The position numbers and the translations under genes were made by a program. From Roseomonas sp. E05 (GTDB taxonomy: Bacteria; Pseudomonadota; Alphaproteobacteria; Acetobacterales; Acetobacteraceae), in contig NZ_JASIRT010000041.1 in assembly GCF_030063475.1 (NCBI RefSeq), forward strand, positions 1-42,380: a DNA stretch of 42,380 nucleotides, given 5' to 3'. The notes below the pieces were generated by a model. It was not told the origin of the DNA. It made no database searches and was given only the letters and a program-made list of their open reading frames with translations. Positions 38,401 through 42,380 of the stretch are shown here, one piece after another (position 1 is the first letter of the stretch; every line of letters begins with the position of its first letter).

Positions 38401-38590
38401 GCTGGCGGTGGCAACCGGTGCGGGGGCGGAGATGCGGCAGAGCCTGGGCACCGCCGTCTTTGCGGGCATGCTTGGCGTCACCGCCTTCGGCCTGATCTTC
38501 ACGCCGGTCTTCTACGTGGTCGCGCGCGCCATGGCCCGGCGCCAGCGCCACGAGCAGGCGGTTGTCCCGCTCTCGGAACCCGCGGCATAG
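35411..38590 (+). CDS. RND-family efflux pump, hydrophobic/amphiphilic exporter type (AcrB/MexF-like)
   Basis: This 1059-residue inner-membrane pump has the full RND architecture: TM1 at MRFAQFFISRPVFASVISIA, a large periplasmic loop, TM2-TM6, TM7 (LLVLYAGLLAFTGYTVGTTP), a second loop and TM8-TM12. The proton-relay residues are present: the Asp pair in GIVVDDAIVVVENVERH and the Lys in GLAAKNAILIVEFARAAEAE. The family signature FIEGLSGAFYRQFAVTIAVA is intact. With the adaptor it exports hydrophobic or aromatic compounds across both membranes using proton motive force. Its substrate may be linked to toxicity of aromatic or furan intermediates handled elsewhere in the window, but nothing in the sequence proves that. 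Confidence 0.95.
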   Translation: MRFAQFFISRPVFASVISIAIVLIGAIAGFRLPISEYPEIAPPTVTIAASYPGASAAVIAETVAAPIEQEINGVEGMLYVSSQATGDGRLTVNVVFRQGTDVDQAQVLVQNRMAVAEPRLPEEVRRLGITVRKASPDIMMVIHLTSPDGSRDEQYISNYAMLNVKDRLARLDGVGDVQVFGARDYAMRIWLDPDRVAARGLTPGEVVEALRRANVQVAAGGLNQPPTGAGSGAFQINIQALGRLRSVEEFSDIVVATGEGGAPLRLRDIARVELGAQDYTLSAYLDTDKAIAIPVFQRPGSNALDTARRLRATLEELKRDFPPGLAYHTVYDTTQFIEQSMEAVVHTFVEAIILVVLVVILFLQSWRASIIPLAAIPVSIIGTLALMGALGISLNSLSMFGLILAIGIVVDDAIVVVENVERHMANGLDPVTATRRTMDEVGFALLAIALVLCAVFVPTAFIEGLSGAFYRQFAVTIAVATLLSALVSLTLSPALAALLLRPHGHAPATGWRAWIGAPFGLFFRGFNRLFDRLSIGYGALTRRLVRLSALLLVLYAGLLAFTGYTVGTTPTGLIPPLDRGYLIAAFQLPPGAALARTDAVIRQASRDVMAVPGVSHAVAFTGFDGATFTNAPNSGVIFVTLKSFEEREAEHLSFAGITQAVQAKLMQQRDALALVIPPPSVPGIGTGGGFKLYVQDRADRGPRALEEVTNRVVAAANQRPEIAMAFTLFNTATPTLRAEVDRTKAEMLGVPLSRVSEALSVYLGSAFVNDFNILGRTYRVTAQAEEAQRLTPRDVALLRTRNDSGAMVPIGSLATLEEDTAAYRVPRYNLYPAAEIQGAARPGVSTGQAIAAMQQVLARELPPGFGFEWTEIALQETTQGNTAPIAFGLAVVFVILLLAALYESWLLPLAVVLIAPMSVLAAMAGVTWRGLDNNVLVQVGLVVLIGLAAKNAILIVEFARAAEAEGMSRWQAAEAAARTRLRPILMTSLAFILGVLPLAVATGAGAEMRQSLGTAVFAGMLGVTAFGLIFTPVFYVVARAMARRQRHEQAVVPLSEPAA

Positions 38591-38599
38591 CGGCCGGGG

Positions 38600-39030
38600 A
38601 CGGTATGCCGCCCACCGCATCGGTGCTTGCGGAGGAAGGCGAGCACCGCGGTATTGAAGATCTCCGGCTGCTCCATCGGCACGGAGTGGCCGGCATCGGC
38701 GATGGTGAGCCACTCAGTCTGCGGCAGGCGCCGCACCCAGCGCCGCATCAGGGCGGGTGGCGCGAGCAGATCGGCGCTGGCGGCGATCGCCAGGGGTTCC
38801 CTCCTGCAAAGGCTGGGGGAACAGAGTTCCCCCAGGCCCCCTTACCTTTTGCAAGGTCTCGGGCACGCCCGTCGGTGTGCCCTCCGTGGCGGCTGCACGG
38901 ACGGAAAAAAGAAGGGGTGGGCGCTGTGGAAGCGGTCGGCCATCCGCAGGGCCATGCGGCCGCCGGAGAAGGAAACGCCGGTGCACATGCTGCGATGCGT
39001 CAGCAGCACGTCGTCCGGCGTGCAGCAAGG
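38600..39030 (-). pseudogene. Wrecked alpha/beta-hydrolase gene split by a palindromic element
   Basis: Two minus-strand fragments in different frames look like parts of one alpha/beta hydrolase. The upstream piece (about 39012 to 38908) reads VLLTHRSMCTGVSFSGG then RMALRMADRFHSAHPF, with a nucleophile-elbow-like SFSGG. The downstream piece (about 38800 to 38623) reads PLAIAASADLLAPPALMRRW then VRRLPQTEWLTIADAGHSVP and MEQPEIFNTAVLAFLRKH, a convincing C-terminal end with the catalytic Asp and His regions. Between them lies a hairpin element (38804-38855) that breaks the frame. The last fragment also runs past its natural end into the RND gene on the other strand, so its stop is lost. The original substrate is unknown; 3-oxoadipate enol-lactonase-like enzymes have similar C-termini. 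Confidence 0.5.
38804..38855. repeat. REP-like imperfect palindrome
   Basis: The core is GGGGGAAC (38815-38822) and GTTCCCCC (38826-38833) around AGA. Outside it CTGCAAAGG (38804-38812) faces CCTTTTGCAAG (38845-38855). It lies inside the hydrolase pseudogene and shares the GGGGAA/TTCCCC core with hairpins at 24895 and 33343. I read it as a mobile repetitive extragenic palindrome rather than a terminator, because it sits within former coding sequence. Confidence 0.45.
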
Positions 39031-39277
39031 TGCGGCGGGGCCCTGCGCGGCCGCGAGAAGGCCTCCCCAGCCTGGCCTTTGCGGCACGCCGGCACCTGCC
39101 TGCAGCGGAAAAGGGAGACCTTCACCATGCCCAGATAGTCATTAGGGCGCGGGTCCGGGTTGCCGGCCTGATCGATGCCATCCCTGCCCGCAATCTCGTG
39201 ATCCTCAGATCGCGTGCCCAGAAGATGCCGGCAAAGCGCCATAGCTTCCGAAGCTCTTGCTGCGCCGCACAATCTCG
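39031..39277. other. Non-coding stretch before the phasin promoter
   Basis: I find no gene here that I can support. On the minus strand around 39110-39195 a short piece reads GRDGIDQAGNPDPRPNDYLG, which has protein-like character and may belong to another decayed gene. No ribosome-binding site or start codon goes with it. Base composition drops toward the phasin promoter. Confidence 0.3.
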
Positions 39278-39328
39278 TTGCACTGCCGCTTTGCAAACTC
39301 TAAACCGCAGGAATGCTGCACTGCAGCA
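39278..39328 (+). promoter_or_regulatory. Candidate PhaR-binding sites upstream of the phasin gene
   Basis: A perfect 15-base palindrome TGCTGCACTGCAGCA (39314-39328) contains CTGC-ACT-GCAG, which fits the CTGC-N3/4-GCAG pattern described for PhaR of Paracoccus denitrificans. A second dyad, TTGCA (39278-39282) and TGCAA (39292-39296), is 18 nt upstream. Both precede the phasin start by 50-100 nt. PhaR represses phasin genes until polyhydroxyalkanoate is present. Confidence 0.55.
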
Positions 39329-39376
39329 ACTTGGCGTCGGTCCTGGCGCCGAGCGGATTTTCGGGAGGGAATTGTG

Positions 39377-39778
39377 ATGATGTCGACCCAAATCACGGCC
39401 TGGCAGCCGACGGCTGAAGCCATGTCCAAGACAACCCATGCTGTCACCGAGTTGGGCCGAGGCAACCTCGAGGCTCTGACGCGGTCTACCCAGGCCTATG
39501 TGACCGGCATGCAGGACCTCAACCGCCTTTATGTCACGGCGGTCCAGGGTCTGATGCAGCAGGCTGTGGAGAGCACCAAAGCCTTTGCCGCTGCGAAGAC
39601 CCCGCAGGATGTTCTGGCCGTCCAGGCGGAGCTTACCCGCGCTTCCATCGGGCGCATCCTTAGTGAGGGTACGAAGCTGCAGCAGGCGGCCCAGAAGATG
39701 GCTGAGCAGATTTCTGCTCCGCTGACGCAGCGGGCGGCAGCGGCTGTCGAGCAGCGCAAGCTCGCGCAAGCGGCGTGA
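39377..39778 (+). CDS. Phasin family protein (polyhydroxyalkanoate granule-associated)
   Basis: This 133-residue protein is almost wholly helical and amphipathic, with heptad-like spacing (LGRGNLEALTRSTQAYVTGM, LYVTAVQGLMQQAVESTKAF, AAQKMAEQISAPLTQRAAAA). The order 'test-tube helix' QAYVTGMQDLNRLYV, followed by ESTKAFAAAKTPQDVLAVQA, is typical of the phasin_2 family that coats PHA granules. The ATG at 39377 follows GGGAGGGA; a second ATG is adjacent. It stands alone with PhaR-like palindromes upstream. No PHA synthase genes are in the window, so it serves granules made from genes elsewhere. Confidence 0.88.
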   Translation: MMSTQITAWQPTAEAMSKTTHAVTELGRGNLEALTRSTQAYVTGMQDLNRLYVTAVQGLMQQAVESTKAFAAAKTPQDVLAVQAELTRASIGRILSEGTKLQQAAQKMAEQISAPLTQRAAAAVEQRKLAQAA

Positions 39779-39820
39779 ACGTCGGTGGCGCAGGGTGATA
39801 CAACCCCTCGCCACAATGAG

Positions 39821-39853
39821 CGGCCGGGCTGAAGCGCCCCATCATCCCGGCCG
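39821..39853 (+). terminator. GC-rich hairpin after the phasin gene
   Basis: CGGCCGGG (39821-39828) and CCCGGCCG (39846-39853) are perfect inverted repeats around a 17-base loop, which can also form an inner GGGC/GCCC pairing. It begins 43 nt after the phasin stop. There is no T-run, so termination is only a possibility. The rest of 39779-39967 shows no gene. Confidence 0.35.
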
Positions 39854-39967
39854 TGCCGCGACCCGCGGGTTACTCACCCGCCACGCCGCACTTGGCGAGA
39901 CGCGAGAACCTGACGGTCAGCCGAGCTTGCTCTGTCGGACACCAACGCCAAAGCATGGAGCAACAGA

Positions 39968-40240
39968 ATGGGTCGCCTGCTCGTGGTCTCGTTCCAGCAG
40001 TACCGGACCTACCACCTCGAACTTCGAGACGCTGGCGGCGCGCAATGCGCCGTGATCATCCACCCGCCGGCTGGCAGAGGCGATGCGCACGCGGTTCCGC
40101 CGGGTCCAAAAGGCGTGGGGTTGGTGGAACTGATTGGCCGGGCCAAGGGGATGATCGACGGGATCCTCGGTCCCCGCCCGCCGCCCCGCGCCTTCGGGCA
40201 GCGCTACCAGCAGATTTCTCAGGGCTCGCGCCAGACCTGA
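39968..40240 (+). CDS. Small hypothetical protein (90 residues)
   Basis: I do not recognise a named family. The ATG at 39968 has GGAG at 39958-39961, six bases upstream. The first half reads MGRLLVVSFQQYRTYHLELR, then DAGGAQCAVIIHPPAG, a beta-strand-rich pattern. The second half is VGLVELIGRAKGMIDGILGP, which is a likely helix, then RPPPRAFGQRYQQIS. The composition is protein-like, unlike antisense frames of this region, and I have the impression that similar small proteins occur in other alphaproteobacteria. No signal peptide or membrane segment is seen. Its neighbours (phasin, response regulator) give no clear lead. Confidence 0.55.
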   Translation: MGRLLVVSFQQYRTYHLELRDAGGAQCAVIIHPPAGRGDAHAVPPGPKGVGLVELIGRAKGMIDGILGPRPPPRAFGQRYQQISQGSRQT

Positions 40241-40374
40241 CGGCTGCGGCTGGAAGTAAGTTCAGCCGGCATCGTCAAGTTGTTGTTGCTGAGGACGGCG
40301 GGTGGCGTGCAGGAGGACGGAGGCGAGAAAAAGGTTAGGCCACGGCGGCGCAAGCCGTGGTCTCGGCCCAGGTC

Positions 40375-40812
40375 TCAAATGCGTGCATCCTGGCTCCAGG
40401 CAGCCTGCAGATGCGGAAAGGCTTCGAAGCCGCGCGGCATCCGCCTCGGTGTAGATCCCGAGCGCACGGCCTCGATCGCCTCCACGCTCTGGAGAAGGGC
40501 GCACATTTCATAGGGCTTCCGGAGATACCCGAGGGCGATGCCCTGCGCCTGGCGAGCGGCCAGCATCTCGCCACTTGCGAAGATCGCGACCAGCCCCCAG
40601 CGGGAGAACAACTCCCGCGCCACCTCGATCCCGGAGCTGCCATCCTGCAGATTGATGTCCAGAATAGCCAAGTCAGGGGTATGCGCCCGACACAGATCCA
40701 GCGCCACACTTGCAGTGGCGGCAGGTCCTATGACCGTGTGCCCTGCATCCTCCAGGTGCTCAACCATAAGTGAAGATATTAGGCAATCATCTTCAGCGAT
40801 CAGGATCTGCAT
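40375..40812 (-). CDS. Single-domain response regulator (receiver only)
   Basis: This 145-residue protein is a CheY-like receiver without an output domain. The acidic pocket is Asp8-Asp9 (IAEDDCLIS), the phospho-acceptor is Asp52 (LAILDINLQDG), the switch Ser is Ser80 (IFASGE) and the conserved Lys is Lys99 (YLRKPYE). About 25 residues follow the receiver (STPRRMPRGFEAFPHLQAAW) with no known domain. The ATG at 40812 was chosen because the receiver begins at its first residues and AGGAG lies upstream. The receiver type, with LISSLMVEHLEDAGHTVIGP, is common among regulators paired with HWE/HisKA2 kinases in alphaproteobacteria. No kinase gene is adjacent. Confidence 0.9.
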   Translation of the reverse strand: MQILIAEDDCLISSLMVEHLEDAGHTVIGPAATASVALDLCRAHTPDLAILDINLQDGSSGIEVARELFSRWGLVAIFASGEMLAARQAQGIALGYLRKPYEMCALLQSVEAIEAVRSGSTPRRMPRGFEAFPHLQAAWSQDARI

Positions 40813-41385
40813 GGATTCCGACTCCTCCGTTTCTCCCCAGAACCGAAAAAGACAGGAGTCGTTCTGTGTCGCAATGCTCGAATTATTGTGAGTAACCACA
40901 ACCTCTGATAGCGGCACTGCTCCCGCCGCCCTGCCGGCTCCCCGATCCCGGAAGAGTGCAACTGGGCCTCTCAGGCCGGCAGCCGGACCACAGCTGATTT
41001 CGCCCCCCACCGCGACGCTTGAGAGCACCAATTGGCGTCGCCATCGGGCGCGTCGTGTCAGGCCGGGATGGTGCATGACGGGGGCTCAACCCGGTCCAAC
41101 AAACCGTCGCCAAAGATGGGTCCCACCACCCGGAGCGGGTCTGCCCCGAATGAGGCATCCTGGTGGGAACACCATGTTCCGCCGGATACGAGCGACGCCG
41201 CGGATCGCGGCCTTTGCCCGGCTCACCCCCCCCCGCTCCACTGGCAGTTGGAATGGCGACGGCACTGACCCAGGGCGCCTCATGCGAGGTGAGCAAGGCT
41301 CGGCCAGTGGCTCGGCAGTCCGTCGCAGCTGGTGCGCAGGATCCCGCTTCGGCCGAGGCTCAGGGCAGCCCGGATTGGCACGAAT
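40813..41385. other. Long stretch with no supportable gene
   Basis: I examined this interval on both strands. Frames are open because of base composition but show no domain, signal peptide or plausible ribosome-binding site. It includes a run of ten C residues near 41226-41236 and is less GC-skewed by codon position than the flanking genes. It must contain the response-regulator promoter at its left end. It could be decayed sequence or hold an unrecognised small RNA. Confidence 0.4.
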
Positions 41386-41417
41386 GGCGCTCCGCTCCTG
41401 AAGGAGAGGAGTGCGCC
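41386..41417 (-). terminator. Imperfect hairpin downstream of the cold-shock gene
   Basis: GGCGC (41386-41390) and GCGCC (41413-41417) enclose CTCCT (41395-41399) and AGGAG (41407-41411). It lies about 34 nt beyond the cold-shock gene stop on the minus strand. Stem symmetry is poor and there is no T-run, so confidence is low. Confidence 0.3.
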
Positions 41418-41450
41418 TTGCTCCGTCCTGCCCTGTCCTCGTGGCCCGGA

Positions 41451-42092
41451 TCAGTTGATCTGAAGCAGGCCGGCTTCCGGGCCCTTGGGGCCCTGCACCA
41501 CTTGCATCCGGACGGTCTGGCCTTCCTGGAGCGCGGAGAGGCCAGCCCGCTCCAGGGCCGTCGCATGGACGAAGACGTCCTTGCTGCCGTCCTGTGGGCT
41601 GATGAAGCCGAACCCCTTGTCGGGATTGTACCACTTCACGGTGCCCATCATCTCAACCGCAGAACTCAGATCGACGGACCGCCGCGCTTCCCGCGGCCGG
41701 GCCGGCCGGGTGCGGAACGCATCGCGCTGCGGCGCCGCTGGGCCGGCCGTGCTCTCGTCCACGGATAGGACCTGATCGACTTGTCGCCCTTTCTGTCCCT
41801 GCCCCACCCGCACCTGCATCGTCGCACCGGGGCTGACGGCCTGGATGCCGGAAGCCTGCAGGGTGTTGGCGTGGAGAAAGGCGTCACCCGATCCATCGGC
41901 CAGCTCGACGAAGCCGAAGCCTTTCTCGGCATTGTACCACTTCACCGTGGCCGCAAGCTCAGGCGCGGCAAACCCGCCGCCGAAGCTTGGCAGGGAGGGG
42001 AAGCTCGGGCGACCGGAGTAATCGTCATCATCGAAGCCTCGGCGGCGGGAAGGTCGCTGACGGTCGTTCCTGGGAGGTGACACGGGAGGCAC
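41451..42092 (-). CDS. Cold-shock protein with two CSD domains
   Basis: The 213-residue protein has an Arg/Asp-rich disordered N-terminus (RQRPSRRRGFDDDDYSGRP), a first cold-shock domain at about residues 47-112 and a second at about 146-213. Both carry the RNA-binding motifs: KGFGFVEL and DAFLHA in the first, KGFGFISP and DVFVHA in the second. Two-domain proteins of this size are common in Rhizobiales and Acetobacteraceae and act as RNA chaperones. The start is a GTG at 42092, supported by the conserved N-terminal character; the ribosome-binding site is weak. A dyad TTTCA/TGAAA lies just upstream and may matter for cold induction, which is a guess. Confidence 0.9.
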   Translation of the reverse strand: MPPVSPPRNDRQRPSRRRGFDDDDYSGRPSFPSLPSFGGGFAAPELAATVKWYNAEKGFGFVELADGSGDAFLHANTLQASGIQAVSPGATMQVRVGQGQKGRQVDQVLSVDESTAGPAAPQRDAFRTRPARPREARRSVDLSSAVEMMGTVKWYNPDKGFGFISPQDGSKDVFVHATALERAGLSALQEGQTVRMQVVQGPKGPEAGLLQIN

Positions 42093-42295
42093 TTTCAGCT
42101 GTTGAAAGGAAACGCGGGTATCGCCTCACTATAGCCCATCTGCCTGGCCACATCGATGCCGGTGGACTGGTGTCGAGGTCGTGTCCCGGGTGGTGGTGTA
42201 GGAGAGCCAGCACGGGGTGCGTAGCGAAGCCCCCTGGCTGAGCGGAGAGCGGAGCGCCCCGTGGACTTGCTTCGGTTTATTGGAGGGGCGTTGGA
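42093..42295. other. Intergenic region between the cold-shock gene and the IS3 remnant
   Basis: No gene is supported here. On the minus strand TATAGT (42128-42133) is a plausible -10 box for the cold-shock gene. Beyond about 42165 the sequence probably belongs to the insertion element or its target; TGGACTTGC at 42262-42270 could be an element end, since IS3 elements begin with TG, but I cannot confirm this without the other end. Confidence 0.35.
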
Positions 42296-42380
42296 TCAGT
42301 TTGCGGCCATCTTCTCGAACAGGGCCGGGCTTGTGAAGTCGGGCGCGGAGTGGCGCCGGACGGGGTTGTAGAAACCATCG
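42296..42380 (-). mobile_element. IS3-family transposase (OrfB), C-terminal tail (partial)
   Basis: The window ends inside a minus-strand frame with a TGA at 42296-42298. The visible residues are DGFYNPVRRHSAPDFTSP then ALFEKMAAN. The pattern FYNxxRRHSALxxxSPxxFE is the standard C-terminus of IS3-family integrase-type transposases, next to the last catalytic Glu helix. Only 27 residues are in the window, so the element may be intact beyond it. Confidence 0.85.

Noticed and set aside
34898..38713. Minus-strand open frame of 1271 codons opposite the RND pump
   Set aside because: It is antisense to a fully recognisable pump, is rich in His, Arg and Gly, and has no domain. It arises from GC bias at third codon positions.
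41163..41768. Plus-strand open frame of about 200 codons across the gene-free interval
   Set aside because: Its second half is antisense to the cold-shock gene and the first half has no recognisable feature or ribosome-binding site.

Overview
This is a GC-rich window dominated by catabolic operons and orphan tripartite-tricarboxylate (Bug/TctC-type) solute-binding proteins. That combination, with a TRAP uptake system, a phasin and a two-domain cold-shock protein, points to an alphaproteobacterium of the Acetobacteraceae, Roseomonas-like. This is an inference from gene content; there is no rRNA or other marker gene here. Each end holds the tail of a different transposase: IS5 family at the left, IS3 family at the right.

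Region 1 (1-7660, minus strand) is one operon behind a LysR regulator. It holds the lower protocatechuate/gallate 4,5-cleavage steps: 2-pyrone-4,6-dicarboxylate lactonase (LigI), 4-oxalomesaconate hydratase (GalB) and 4-carboxy-4-hydroxy-2-oxoadipate aldolase (LigK). With them are a dihydroxyphthalate-decarboxylase-like protein, a DUF1932 dehydrogenase and two Bug binding proteins. A frameshifted and truncated ring-cleavage-type (VOC) gene lies beside ligK. No intact ring-cleavage dioxygenase is in the window.

Region 2 (7788-24932) has the layout of a furan-acid (hmf) catabolic locus: UbiD decarboxylase, UbiX prenyltransferase, three-subunit molybdenum hydroxylase, aryl-CoA ligase and an enoyl-CoA-hydratase-family protein. 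These are the gene families of hmfABCDE plus hmfFG of Cupriavidus basilensis (2,5-furandicarboxylate to 2-furoate, 2-furoyl-CoA and finally 2-oxoglutarate). The same minus-strand operon also carries an FMN 2-hydroxyacid dehydrogenase and a ThDP 2-oxoacid decarboxylase. A divergent LysR gene is translationally coupled to a D-2-hydroxyglutarate-dehydrogenase-like flavoenzyme. A mandelate-type front end (2-hydroxyacid to 2-oxoacid to aldehyde) therefore appears grafted onto an hmf-type pathway. The molybdenum subunit is also fused to a CoxG domain.

Region 3 (24971-33367) has two small proline-rich proteins on the minus strand. Divergent from them is a GntR-led sugar-acid operon: zinc dehydrogenase (L-gulonate/L-galactonate 5-dehydrogenase type), TRAP transporter DctPQM, and a single 902-residue protein that joins fructuronate reductase (UxuB) to mannonate dehydratase (UxuA). 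Together they would take up a sugar acid and convert it through fructuronate and mannonate to 2-keto-3-deoxygluconate.

Region 4 (33540-38590) is a TetR gene divergent from an RND efflux adaptor and pump, across a near-perfect double operator. Region 5 (38591-42380) is mixed: a wrecked alpha/beta hydrolase split by a palindromic element, a phasin with PhaR-like boxes, a small conserved-looking protein, a receiver-only response regulator, about 640 bp with no gene I can support, a two-domain cold-shock protein and the IS3 remnant. I saw no tRNA, rRNA or CRISPR array.
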